Position numbers and translations under genes: made by a program | Assembly: GCA_977006965.1 (NCBI GenBank) | Contig: OZ345368.1 | Location: forward strand, 1,922,001 to 1,986,000 | Length of the DNA: 64,000 bases | DNA from: Phymatolithon calcareum | Lineage: Eukaryota; Rhodophyta; Florideophyceae; Hapalidiales | Direction: 5' to 3' | Shown here: positions 21,925 to 31,175 of the stretch, in pieces | Layout: every line of letters starts with the position of its first letter | How positions within the stretch are numbered: the first letter of the stretch is position 1 | Notes under the pieces: model-generated | The model's input: only the letters and a program-made list of their open reading frames with translations | Database searches by the model: none | What the model was told of the DNA's origin: nothing

Positions 21925-24197
21925 CTAGAGCTCAATCTGGACTCCAAGCAGATCTTGTAGTGCACGGCGTAGTATCTTGCCCTCGTCAATCGCATTGCCT
22001 GCAGCCAGTGTTTCCGCAGCACCTGTACTTTTGACAGGTCGCTTAGACTTGTTCGATCCCCACAGAAGAGTATGGAAAATCGAACCCATTTGTAACTCTC
22101 CAATGAGCAATCCGGCAACAAATCCAAGTTGACCATTATCAGCAATCTTACTGGCGTCAGAGATGACCAGTACCGAGAGATTGTAAGAGCGACTACTGGT
22201 ATGGCGTTTGTACTTGATGGTACTTCCAAACTTTTTCAACTGGCGCAGCATGTTAATTTGGAGAATCAAATCTTGAACTGTGAGGTCCGAAGCTCTTTGC
22301 TGCAAGTAACTGTACGCAAAGGCACAAAACGGGGTAGCGGAAATTCCTAACCATCCGATCGACCCATTAACGGATCGGAACTCTGACGCTTCAAGTTCAC
22401 TCATCGGATCTTGAGTTTGCCGGTGGCGAGTCCCGTCAATCGGAAATTGCTCAATCGCTTCAAGCTTAGCATCTCCATCAACAGTAATAGTGAAATCTTC
22501 ATACTGTTTGATCTGCAACCCGTTAAACAGGAACCTGGCGGGACCGAACACAATCGTGCCAAGCTCATACCGATTTTGGACTTGGTTAATAACATCATGG
22601 CATAGCTTGGACAGTCCGGCGAATAAAACATCGTCAACAATCTTGACGGCGAGAATCGTTATATCTCCGCCAGGGTTACGTTTTTGAAACAACTGTGGAA
22701 CGTGTATCAGCTGCTTGAATCCAATGCAAGCGAAGAAAGAATCTAGTTGCTCTTGCCATTTAGCACTGGCATTGATCAGCCCATAAGCAGCGGTCAAAAG
22801 TAACCAGTAGTACTTGGTGTGTGTTGTACTTTCGCGAGGTGGGATAACGTTCACGTCGCGCTTCGCCCCTCCAGACTGGAAGAATGCGGAATCGAAATCA
22901 ATCTTCGCAAGTTTCCACTTAAACAAATTTGCGAGCGAGAGCAGAATTCGGACACCAACAGGTGAACAGGGAGCGGAATCGGTCTTTAGGTGGAAACGGT
23001 CTCTGTCCTTATTTCCGTGAGGAGAAATCCTTGCCTTAACTTCTGTAGAGCCATCATCAAGTAACTTGACCTTGTAGATCACATGGCTTGAGATAACATT
23101 GGCATTTTTCGGAACATCTTCGACAGGAACTGCGCGCACTTGTTTCATGAAAGACCACTCTTTTTTGCTACATGCATTTTGGAGAACATAATTAGGTAGT
23201 CTTTCAGCATGGTGTTGAAGAAATGGTTTAAACTCAAACACTTTTTGGAACATCTCAATAGCTTCAGGTTCTACAGAGATGAGTTGTTTGAGCCTAGCTT
23301 TGTTGGCTGCAATCGAATCGGCACCAACATGTTTCCAGTCCTCATCTTGTATCTTGAGGACTTCCTTATCACCATCATCGCACTGGACCTCCCATTTACC
23401 CGTTGCCTCGTCATAGCTGATGACTGTACCAGGGTAGTAAGCTTCGTCGAGTGGCCAGTACACTTCAATCTTGTCACCGATTGTGACGCTTTGATCTTCT
23501 TTTCTGGAGTTATGGTTAAACTCTTCGAACCTGTTGAGTGGTGTATCATCTCCGACAAAATCGTTAGTAAAGTCGGTTGTATCGTTAGCAATCATTGTTC
23601 CATCTTGGGGCTTCTCAGAAACTTCCAAGGTATTCATTTCTGCATTCATACTATCGGAGAGTAAGTCTATGCTCTCCTGAACCATGTCAGCAATTGTATC
23701 ATTTGGAATAGCTGCTCGTAAATCCTCGACAGCAACATGCATGGTCCTTCCATGCTCACCAGGAACAGTAAAAGTACGTGAATCGTGGTCATAGGATAGA
23801 GCAGGTTTTGGTGATAGCCACTTTCCTCGTTTCTCCTTGTCTCTTCTCAAGTAAACTTGGACAAGATCACCCGGCCGTATCGCGGGATCCTTAGTGGCTT
23901 TAGATCGTAAGATAGGTGTCATTTTTCGTTTCGCTCGCAGATTCTCATGTGCTGTAACAATATCATCTGGTATCTGCATTGGGAGTAGCCCACTCATTAT
24001 CGGGCGAGTGAAGCCTTTTGGAAGCTCATAGGCCGAGGTAACATCATTTCCATAGAGATCATTAGAGATACGAACGGCTTGTTGGACGAGTAGCTGTCCA
24101 TGCATCGTATCACCATTCGCGGCCTTGAGTCTCAAGTAAATATCGCGTATTACGCGGTGCTTGGACTCCAAAGCATTTTTGTTATGTCGACGGGGGG
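21925..24197 (-). CDS. Outer copia pol: integrase end, RT, RNase H
   Basis: An open frame of about 750 residues. It begins in the integrase C-terminal part (ALESKHRVIRDIYLRL). It passes a stretch with a Tudor-like look (VYWPLDEAYYPGTVISYDE), then the copia reverse transcriptase with KARISPHGNKD, KLAKIDFDSAFFQS, LLLTAAYGLINAS and the catalytic IVDDVLFAG (VDD). It ends with the copia RNase H (VISDASKIADNGQ, STGAAETLAAGNA). No internal stop occurs. If the inner element is removed together with one GAATC copy, this frame is in register with the integrase core on the other side. The Tudor-like insert is an observation, not a confirmed domain. Confidence 0.85.
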
Positions 24198-24202
24198 GAA
24201 TC
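24198..24202. repeat. Target-site duplication of inner copia, left (GAATC)
   Basis: GAATC abuts the left LTR and is repeated exactly at 28919-28923 after the right LTR. This defines the insertion to the base. Confidence 0.93.
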
Positions 24203-24404
24203 TGCTAGTCCTACATCACCCACATATCGAGAGACTCGAGTGCATAGCGCACATTGGTGATCGCATGACTTGCCAGCCACATATCTGGCTGGCGAACCAA
24301 GCACGCGACACACTGTGCCACCCAGCCGACAGGCACATCAGCGCTCTAGCCTACAAATAGCTAGAGTTCCACCATTCCAATAAACCAAGGAACTAGTCTC
24401 CACA
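24203..24404 (+). repeat. Inner copia 5' LTR
   Basis: 202 bp, starting TGCTAGTCCTACATC and ending TCTCCACA, with a short self-complementary CCAGCCACATATCTGGCTGG segment inside. It matches the 3' LTR base for base except for about three substitutions. Confidence 0.95.
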
Positions 24405-24418
24405 GGTTATGGGCCCAG
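24405..24418 (+). promoter_or_regulatory. Primer-binding site matching tRNA-iMet anticodon arm
   Basis: GGTTATGGGCCCAG follows the LTR with no spacer. It is the exact complement of CTGGGCCCATAACC, the anticodon stem-loop of eukaryotic initiator tRNA-Met, not of a tRNA 3' end. Drosophila copia and yeast Ty5 are known to use such half-tRNA primers. The ATG inside this site opens only an 8-codon upstream frame in this element. Confidence 0.85.
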
Positions 24419-24542
24419 AACGTTATCCACCATAGCGCACTTAGAGAACCTTCACCAGAGCCGCTTTCCGGCACGCTCCACGCGTAACGACAACCCCAAA
24501 TACGCAAAGTCCGGAACCAGTCACGCCAAAACCACGGCCGCC

Positions 24543-26078
24543 ATGGCACAGACTAACGACCACATTCCCACCCGCCCCTGGCCCACGGGCGGAGTCGACA
24601 AACTCAGCGCCGACGCTGCCAACCACCGCGACTGGAAGCTCTGCGTCGAAGCCGTTGCGCAGGGCCAGCGCGCCGAACACCTGCTCACCCGTGCGCCAGC
24701 GGCCGCCAGCGGTATCGAAATGGCGCAAGCGGCGCTTCTAAAATCATTCCTCATGCTCACGGTCCACACATCCTTTCGGCAAGCCATAGCCCCAATGACC
24801 GCTCTCAACGCTTACAAACATCTCATCCAGCAGGCTCCGCAGACATCAATCTACGACGTTGCCGCAACAGCCATCCTCAAACCACTCGACACCAACCCGT
24901 CAGCTGCTGCCTACATCGCCGCGCACCGCGACCGCCACGATCGCCTCCTATCCGCCGACTCAACCCACTTCCTGGCCAATCCACCCGCATACATCGCAGA
25001 CATTCTCGCCGGCCTCCCGCCATCGAACCCTCACGCACACTCCATTCGCGAGCTTTACTCCTTCCTTCCCGACAATCAGAAGACAACTGCCGTCGTCAGC
25101 CGTCTTGTTGCCGCTGTTCTGCGTCTGCCCATGGCGACGAAGCCTCCGCGCGGAAACAGTCGCCGCAGTCATGCGCAGGGCTCCTCAACCACGAACAACT
25201 CCCGCCAACGCTACGGCCGTCGTCCGGGTGACCCGTCGGTCAACGACTACAAGTGCATGATGCACTTGATGGACAACCACACGGAGGGTGATGTCCGCTG
25301 CCGCCGCATTGCGGCCCGCTCGACCTCGACTGCCAACAACACACAGCCCTCTGCTGCCGCCGCCATCGCCACTGACCCTAACCTCATCAACACCATCGAC
25401 GACACAGTTGCCGCTATCTTAGCCGCTAGTAACGCGCCGGAGGGTGACAACATAAACAATAATCAGCAGTACATCATCGCCCCTCTCCTCGACTCGGCCG
25501 CAACCCATCACATCACTAACTCTGGCGCCCCTCTCCGCCGCACGCGGCAAATCAAAACGCCGGTCCGCCTCGCCGACAGCAGAACAACCCTCGCAACGCA
25601 AGTCGGTAGTGCGACCCTTGCTGGATCCCACACCAACATTCCACTGGACCAGGTGCTGCGAGTGCCTGCTCTTGCCCGCGACCTCATCTCTGCAGCCCGC
25701 CTATCACAGTTCCACGATATCCTCATTAGCCGCGGAAGATTCTTCGTAACGAAACAAAGCACCTTGCCGCCCGCGAATATTATCGCAACCGGTACGCAAA
25801 CGGGAAACGTACTGCAGTTCGACAGGCCGCTGCCCGCCGTAGACCAGTCTCGCACCACGCGTTCCGCGGCACTAGTGCCTGCATCATTGCGTCACGTGCA
25901 CAATGCACTCGCACACGCCCACCCAGCTGCAATCAGGCGGGCTCTACACAGCAATCCGCACATGAAAAGTCTCGTTTCGACATCGAAAGGTGTCTACACG
26001 TGCAGGCCCTGGGCAGAAGCGAAGCTCACCAGATCCCCTCACCCGACCCTCGACAATTCGCAATACAAACCGATGTAA
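24543..26078 (+). CDS. Inner copia gag-protease-integrase N-terminus
   Basis: A 511-aa frame starts at an ATG in good context (GCCGCCATGG). Gag occupies about 1-250 and has no complete CCHC knuckle that I can find (only CMMHLMDNH). The protease region shows LLDSAATHHIT, a DSAA in place of DSGA. The gag-pre-integrase zinc region reads HVHNALAHAHPAAIRRAL, with its CxxC partly lost (TCRPW). It ends at a TAA (26076-26078). The integrase core continues in the same frame after it, so the stop splits a former polyprotein. Confidence 0.8.
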   Translation: MAQTNDHIPTRPWPTGGVDKLSADAANHRDWKLCVEAVAQGQRAEHLLTRAPAAASGIEMAQAALLKSFLMLTVHTSFRQAIAPMTALNAYKHLIQQAPQTSIYDVAATAILKPLDTNPSAAAYIAAHRDRHDRLLSADSTHFLANPPAYIADILAGLPPSNPHAHSIRELYSFLPDNQKTTAVVSRLVAAVLRLPMATKPPRGNSRRSHAQGSSTTNNSRQRYGRRPGDPSVNDYKCMMHLMDNHTEGDVRCRRIAARSTSTANNTQPSAAAAIATDPNLINTIDDTVAAILAASNAPEGDNINNNQQYIIAPLLDSAATHHITNSGAPLRRTRQIKTPVRLADSRTTLATQVGSATLAGSHTNIPLDQVLRVPALARDLISAARLSQFHDILISRGRFFVTKQSTLPPANIIATGTQTGNVLQFDRPLPAVDQSRTTRSAALVPASLRHVHNALAHAHPAAIRRALHSNPHMKSLVSTSKGVYTCRPWAEAKLTRSPHPTLDNSQYKPM

Positions 26079-26327
26079 AAACTGAGCTCAGACACTGCGG
26101 GGCCACTTAAGCGCTCTGTGCGCGGCAACCGCTACTTCACCGTGCTTGTGGATGCTGCCACTGGCTTTCCCACTGGAATCGCGTCGCTCACAAAGCGTCA
26201 AGTAGGCGAGCAACTCGTACAGGCCATACAGCGTCTCCAGCGCGCTTCTGGACACACAGTCAAACGTATGCTGCGCTCAGAGAAGGCATACAGATATCGC
26301 GCTCAGTTACAAACAGTCCACAGATGA
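26079..26327 (+). pseudogene. Inner copia integrase core, broken
   Basis: Directly after the TAA the same frame reads SSDTAGPLKRSVRGNRYFTVLVDAATGF, the start of a copia integrase core. It continues only to MLRSEKAYRYRAQL and then stops. The normal stretch between the second Asp and the Asn-Gly-x-x-Glu motif is missing, because NGQAERAIRTL follows at once in another frame. The DDE triad is therefore incomplete. Confidence 0.75.
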
Positions 26328-28660
26328 ACGGACAGGCAGAGCGAGCTATTCGCACGCTGAAAGACTGCATCCGCACCCAGCTTGCATCCGCTCGACTCCC
26401 ACAGGGATATTGGGACTACGCTCTCGAGGATTGCATTGCCAAGAGAAACGCAACGCCAAAGAGCGGAAAAATCAAGTCACCCCACGAATCCCTCTTCGGA
26501 ACGCCGTCCAAGCTTCCGCTTACGCTGCCTTTCGGATCAAAGGGCTATGTCCCAAACAAATCTAAAACCATGCAGAGCTTTACCCCGCGCGGAATTGCCT
26601 GCCGCTACTTAGCTCCGATTTCCAAGTCCACCATTAACGTGCTCGACATTACAAAGCGCAAGGCCATAGATGCTCGTGCCGCTGAATTCGTTCCGACACG
26701 CGATCCTAGACGCCCACTTGAAAAACAGTCCGAAATCGGCAGCTCAGTCGGCTCCGCCCGCCTGAGCACCCTACCGCCCACAAAATACGAAAAAGCTTCA
26801 GGAATCAAGAGCCGCTTTGCAAACAAGCCCACAGACCAGGAAAAGGCTACAGTCGCTACCCAGATGCGATCACTCAGACCGCGCAGTACACTTCGCCTCC
26901 CACCACATTATCGAAATGACAACACGACAGACCCTACCGCTCCCGAACATACCGCAGCCACGAAAACCCCGTCCTTCAAACCATCGCCGCCGCATCGGCC
27001 ATCCAGCAGTGGCTGGGCGGCCTCAGCGCAATGTGACGAAGAGCCGCATGTTGCTGCTATCAGCGCTGACCTCGAAACGCCAATGAGCCCACCGTCAGAC
27101 CCGCGGTCAACCAAGGAGGCCCTTCGCGGGCGTTTCGCGCAGAAATGGGCACAAGCCCATGACGCTTTTATTGACCGAATGGTTGCCCTTGGCGCATGGG
27201 CGTTCACCACACCTCAGCCCAGCGACAAGCCAGTTCAGAACACCTGGAGCTACAGACACAAGACAAACGCTGAAGGATACCTCACCGGCTTCTCTGCGCG
27301 CTGCACAGCCCGCGGATATTTAATGCAACCGGGAGTGCACTTCGACGCCGAGCGAACTGCAGCTCAATCGCCTTCGCATGCTGCTCGACGCTTCCTCTAT
27401 GCCAAAGCCGCACTGCGAGGTGAGCACATCTGCAGCGTCGACGTCCCGAGCGCTTACCCTCGTGCTCCTTCGGACCCTCGGTTTCGCGTAACGATGAAAC
27501 AGCCGCGCCGCTCCGACGGCACCTTTACCGCACCCGGAAAGCTTGTGCTGATACAAAGGGCACAGATGGGCAGCCCGGACGGTGGATTTTTATGGGAACG
27601 CCACCGCAACGCTAAGCTGACTGAGTGGGGCTGGAAGGCAATCAAAGCAGAGCCTGGTTGCTTCGTACACACGGATCCCTCTACAGGCGCCACCGCTCAC
27701 CTACTAGCCGATACCGACGACTTTGTTCTAACATCCTCGGACAAGTCATACCTACAGCGCCTGATAACCAAACTAATGAATGAATGGCAGGTCACGGAGC
27801 AGGTTCCAGTCGACCAGCACATGGGCTTTGCCATAGAGCGCACGCGCACAGGCGTCAAACTGTCAGTCCGCAAGCATATCGAGCAGCTTTTGCGCGAATT
27901 CGGCTTGTCAGACGGCAATCCATGCGCAATGCCGCACGACCCTCAAACCGATCTCTCTGCCCGAAAGCCGGGAGAGGCGCTTCTCGACAAGGAGGAACAC
28001 AAGCTCTACAGGATCGGCCTCGCCCGTTTCATCGCCGACACCGTAGTGTATGAGATCGCTTATATCGCAAGCCATCTCGCACGCTTCCTCGACGCGCCCA
28101 CCCAACGCCACATGACCGCACTCAAACGGCTCGTCCGCTACCTCTCCGGCCGAAAGGATGCCAGCATTACCTACTCGCACGGTGCCGACCCAGTACTGCG
28201 CGCGTATTCTGACAGCGACTGGGCAGCGTGCCCGAGCACGCGAAAGTCGCGCACTGGCGTCGCCGTCACATACGCAGGAGACCTGATTTACTGGAAGAGA
28301 AAGCTCCAGAAGTCAATCTCGTTATCTTCTGCGGAAGCAGAATATACTGCTGCCTGCGAGGCAGCTCGGATCATTGTATGGCTCTACAACCTGGCCAACG
28401 AGTGGAAGATACCGATACGCGCTCCTATCAAGCTGGGAGTCGACAACAAAGCCGCTATCTCAATGTCCGTGGCAAACGGCGCCACAACGCGCAGCAAACA
28501 TATCGATATTAAGTCGCGCTACATAACAGAGCAGGTCCAACGCGGCTTGATCGATATACAACACATCCCTGACACGAGGCAGCCGGCTGATATTTTCACA
28601 AAGCCCCTAGGCAAGCAGAAGTTCCTCGACAATCTGCGAATCATCCGCAATCACGACTAA
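26324..28660 (+). CDS. Inner copia integrase end, RT, RNase H
   Basis: A 778-aa frame. It starts with the integrase Glu motif (NGQAERAIRTLKD) and the copia integrase C-terminal part (PHESLFG). A linker and the RT follow (FSARCTARGYLMQPG, SVDVPSAYPRAP, LIQRAQMGSPDGGFLWE). Where copia RTs have YVDD, this reads LLADTDDFVLT, keeping the two Asp. The copia RNase H and tail are well kept (YSDSDWAACPSTRKSRTG, SSAEAEYTAACEAA, IDIKSRYITEQV, DIFTKPLGKQKF). Lacking an intact integrase, it cannot integrate on its own. Confidence 0.85.
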   Translation: MNGQAERAIRTLKDCIRTQLASARLPQGYWDYALEDCIAKRNATPKSGKIKSPHESLFGTPSKLPLTLPFGSKGYVPNKSKTMQSFTPRGIACRYLAPISKSTINVLDITKRKAIDARAAEFVPTRDPRRPLEKQSEIGSSVGSARLSTLPPTKYEKASGIKSRFANKPTDQEKATVATQMRSLRPRSTLRLPPHYRNDNTTDPTAPEHTAATKTPSFKPSPPHRPSSSGWAASAQCDEEPHVAAISADLETPMSPPSDPRSTKEALRGRFAQKWAQAHDAFIDRMVALGAWAFTTPQPSDKPVQNTWSYRHKTNAEGYLTGFSARCTARGYLMQPGVHFDAERTAAQSPSHAARRFLYAKAALRGEHICSVDVPSAYPRAPSDPRFRVTMKQPRRSDGTFTAPGKLVLIQRAQMGSPDGGFLWERHRNAKLTEWGWKAIKAEPGCFVHTDPSTGATAHLLADTDDFVLTSSDKSYLQRLITKLMNEWQVTEQVPVDQHMGFAIERTRTGVKLSVRKHIEQLLREFGLSDGNPCAMPHDPQTDLSARKPGEALLDKEEHKLYRIGLARFIADTVVYEIAYIASHLARFLDAPTQRHMTALKRLVRYLSGRKDASITYSHGADPVLRAYSDSDWAACPSTRKSRTGVAVTYAGDLIYWKRKLQKSISLSSAEAEYTAACEAARIIVWLYNLANEWKIPIRAPIKLGVDNKAAISMSVANGATTRSKHIDIKSRYITEQVQRGLIDIQHIPDTRQPADIFTKPLGKQKFLDNLRIIRNHD

Positions 28661-28675
28661 GAGCCTGACCAGGTG

Positions 28676-28690
28676 TGCTAGTCCTACATC
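28676..28690 (+). repeat. Extra copy of LTR start upstream of 3' LTR
   Basis: TGCTAGTCCTACATC, identical to the first 15 bases of the LTR, occurs 41 bp before the 3' LTR (28717). No clear purine tract is seen directly before 28717. This may be a shifted or duplicated U3 edge. Confidence 0.7.
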
Positions 28691-28716
28691 TTCCCCAGTC
28701 TCTTAATCGTTTTTCT

Positions 28717-28918
28717 TGCTAGTCCTACATCACCCACATATCGAGAGACTCGAGTGCATAGCGCACATGGGTGATCGCATGACTCGCCAGCCACATATCT
28801 GGCTGGCGAACCAAGCACGCGACACACTGTGCCACCCAGCCGACAGGCACATCAGCGCTCTAGCCTACAAATAGCTAGAGTTCCACCATGCCAATAAACC
28901 AAGGAACTAGTCTCCACA
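28717..28918 (+). repeat. Inner copia 3' LTR
   Basis: 202 bp, the same TG...CA limits as the 5' LTR and followed directly by GAATC (28919-28923). The few differences from the 5' LTR point to a recent insertion. Confidence 0.95.
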
Positions 28919-29192
28919 GAATCGATTGGGCGTCAATGCCATATCGCAGCATAAAATCATGGAACTCTTTGTTATTAAAAGCGGGATCGAATAGAACGGC
29001 GTTTGGTACCCAGAAGTGGGTAATCCAATGGGATTCAAACGAGAGAATCGAGTTGAGCATCGTCGTGTCAGGCACACAGCACCCCACTGAAAACCTAGTT
29101 ACAGAGTCCATAGCATGGAACACGCGGAAATCGTCCAGAAAGAAGTGGTCAACACACACCACCTCGTTGAAGCTGCGGGACATGGAGCTCAA
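28875..29192 (-). CDS. Outer copia integrase core, interrupted
   Basis: The minus strand reads VVCVDHFFLDDFRVFHAMD and FWVPNAVLFDPAFNNKEFHDF, the first two acidic positions of a copia integrase core. Homology ends at the inner insertion (28923). Codons below that point belong to the inner LTR. The frame is in register with 24197-21925 once the insert and one duplication copy are discounted. Upstream it is out of frame with the gag-pre-integrase region. Confidence 0.75.
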   Translation of the reverse strand: MSSMSRSFNEVVCVDHFFLDDFRVFHAMDSVTRFSVGCCVPDTTMLNSILSFESHWITHFWVPNAVLFDPAFNNKEFHDFMLRYGIDAQSILWRLVPWFIGMVEL

Positions 29193-29551
29193 GGAGACTT
29201 TTCGCGTAGCTTGGGCAGGGCTGTTGTGGTACAGGCACCAGAAGAATCAAGCAATTGTGACAAGTACTTGTGAATGCGCTTGTCCCATAGATCGTTCCGT
29301 CGGAGCAGTATCGTCATATCGCTGTAATTCGAATGCCCGCACACGTGATTGTGGACCTTGTCCACAATTTTCTTCGTGACAGACCACGGTCGGGTATCTT
29401 GGGTTGTGGGTATCTGAGCAGTACCACATAAGATTGTAACAGTATCGGATGTTTTCAGTGAACGGAGTCCTTGACAAAAAATTTTGTACGGGATGTAGTA
29501 GTGTAGATCATGGTTGGCGAGGGAAACTGTCTCGCCACTGGGGAGCTTCAA
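29189..29551 (-). pseudogene. Outer copia gag-pre-integrase region
   Basis: KIVDKVHNHVCGHSNYSDMTILLRRNDLW has the H...H spacing of the copia pre-integrase zinc finger, followed by an incomplete Cys pair (SSGACTTTALP). The same frame carries in-frame stops further upstream toward the protease (near 29816, 29740 and 29609). A frameshift follows at its end, near 29190. Confidence 0.6.
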
Positions 29552-29815
29552 AACATTTTTCCCAATGCGGAGAATGTCGCCGGACTTTGTAACATTTCGT
29601 CCAACTACCTATTGGGAAGAGCCTTCAATTATTAAATGACGGATGTTGACTTTGGAACCTTGGTCCGAAATCTCTGTGAACATCACAGAGCCTATAATTC
29701 TTCGCATCGGGCTTTTGTTCTGACCGGTGCCGTATTGCTAAAATGGGCGGTCCTTGACCGCATCGGGCAAAAGTTCATACTGGCCCTTGAATTGAGGAGC
29801 AACAAACGGTTGGAT

Positions 29816-30304
29816 CTATTGAAACTCGGTCAAACCAATTCCAGAATACGGAGCCCCATCATCAAGTAGAGGTCCGATGTATCTTTCCGGAAAATAGTAT
29901 GCATCGTGTAACGTGGCCATATTGAACATAACAGCCTTCTTATTCATATCAGATTTTGAATCGGGTTTTGATTTGACACCTGGCTTGAGTGTAGCATCTG
30001 AATAATGGTCCGACCTCCAATGTCCGATGGTGCCGCATTGACGGCAAGTAGATTTGGACTTTAGGTCTGCCAGCTGTTCCGCTTTCAATCGTTTTTTTGC
30101 TCTCTTCCCATAACCGGAGCTACCAGAGTTCGTCACAGTCTGGTTTGCCTGCATCACGGCAGAGGTCGTAACATCTGGTTTGCCGGTTCTCTCGCATTGC
30201 CGTTCCACACTGGCAATTGAGTCATAAGAAACAGCCTTCAAAAAATCGGCCGTACTCGTGGTATCATTAAACTCCGGATCTTTTGGAGTTGCGGCATCAA
30301 CCAC
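29816..30304 (-). CDS. Outer copia gag C-terminus, knuckle and protease
   Basis: A 162-codon frame with a nucleocapsid basic region (KRAKKRLKAEQ) and a knuckle CRQCGTIGHWRSDH, in which the last Cys of CCHC is replaced by His. The protease active site reads LLDDGAPYSGIG, a D-D-G-A variant. The frame is shifted by one relative to the piece upstream (30487-30320) and stops at TAG after EFQ. Confidence 0.7.
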   Translation of the reverse strand: MVDAATPKDPEFNDTTSTADFLKAVSYDSIASVERQCERTGKPDVTTSAVMQANQTVTNSGSSGYGKRAKKRLKAEQLADLKSKSTCRQCGTIGHWRSDHYSDATLKPGVKSKPDSKSDMNKKAVMFNMATLHDAYYFPERYIGPLLDDGAPYSGIGLTEFQ

Positions 30305-30319
30305 AGAAATCCTCTGATT

Positions 30320-31172
30320 TAATCGATGTTTGCATTAGCCATCATCATGAAAGCCAATATCGAGTCAGATAACTTGCTTTCTGTGGAATGGGAATTAAAC
30401 TTGGATGCCTGAGCCAAAAATCGGGACTCGAAGTTTCTGAATGATTCTAATTGATTTCGACGAAGGTTGAGCAGGCCAGCAGGGATAGTACCAATATTAT
30501 TGTTATTTATTGGGGCTCATGATGCAATAGCAATTGCAATACCAATAATGCAAGGTTGAAGGCAATAGCTATTGCAATATCTGACCATTTTTCCAATATC
30601 AATTGCAATAACAGAATCTAATTCAGGTCCTCCTGCGCCATGTCTTCTTGCCAGCGCAGAGGAGGGCAAGGTTGTACCTCGATTTCGATCATATGCCATT
30701 ACTTTTTGCAATAACTATTGCAATAAGCACCTCTCAGGACAATTAAGACTTTATTGCAATAAATTGCAATAAAAAAATAAAAATAATATTGGTACCAAGC
30801 GTGCAGGCCAGTGAAATCATTGAACACCTCAGAAACAACAGCTAGGGCATCCCTCTTGTGCACCGCGCTAACAATGGCCTTTACTCCATCTATAGATCTT
30901 ATAGTCTGAGCTGGTATCATTTTAGCCAAGTCGCGTGCACGATCGAACAGCTGGGACTGAAGAATAATCCCCTGCAGCGTTGCTGGTATCTTTGACGAGT
31001 TTGTGTCAGGGAGAGCATCATGGAAATTTTTCCAAAGCGAAACGGCTGAGGCATAGTACTCCTCCTGGTTTCCTTTTCCATCCGTCCACGGCGCATTCCT
31101 GATATCCCAGGAAAAGCGTAGTCGAGACGGTAACGAGGGTAAAGAAGACATCGAGGGTTTACCTGGGCCCAT
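30320..31172 (-). pseudogene. Outer copia gag N-terminus, split by a MITE
   Basis: The frame starts at 31172 with an ATG that lies inside the primer-binding site (MGPGKPSMSS) and runs through a copia gag-like helical domain (AVSLWKNFHDALPD, LFDRARDLAKMIPAQTI) to FTGLHAW. A 302-bp insertion follows at 30491-30792. Gag sequence resumes after it (IPAGLLNLRRNQLESF ... AFMMMANANI) in a shifted frame. A second in-frame Met (MSSLPSLP) 7 codons in is an alternative start. Confidence 0.7.
30491..30792. mobile_element. MITE with TA target duplication, in gag
   Basis: A 302-bp, AT-rich element with inverted ends CCAATATTATT (11 bp perfect, continuing imperfectly to about 20). It is flanked by TA on both sides (30489-30490, 30793-30794), as in Tc1/mariner-type insertions. 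The interior is dominated by repeats of ATTGCAAT. There is no coding capacity. It interrupts a young copia copy, so its own movement is recent. Confidence 0.75.
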
Positions 31173-31175
31173 AAC
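31162..31175 (-). promoter_or_regulatory. Outer copia primer-binding site, tRNA-iMet half
   Basis: On the minus strand GTTATGGGCCCAG directly follows the 5' LTR end. Thirteen bases are complementary to the anticodon stem-loop of initiator tRNA-Met, beginning at the C that follows the anticodon loop A residues. The inner copia has the same site. The ATG in it is also the first codon of the gag frame. Confidence 0.85.

Larger units (their letters stand above)
24203..28918 (+). mobile_element. Ty1/copia retrotransposon (inner, nested)
   Basis: This is a 4,716-bp element with two 202-bp LTRs (TGCTAG...CCACA) that differ at about three positions. It has a perfect GAATC duplication and the gag-protease-integrase-RT-RNase H order on the plus strand. 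It sits inside the integrase coding region of the outer, oppositely oriented copia element, so it arrived later. One stop in integrase and a frame change with missing catalytic sequence make it defective. Its coding DNA is GC-richer than that of the outer element. Confidence 0.95.

Noticed and set aside
30491-30792. ATTGCAAT repeats as a CRISPR-like or tandem array
   Set aside because: Units are irregular with no constant spacer; inverted ends and TA duplications explain the block as a MITE.
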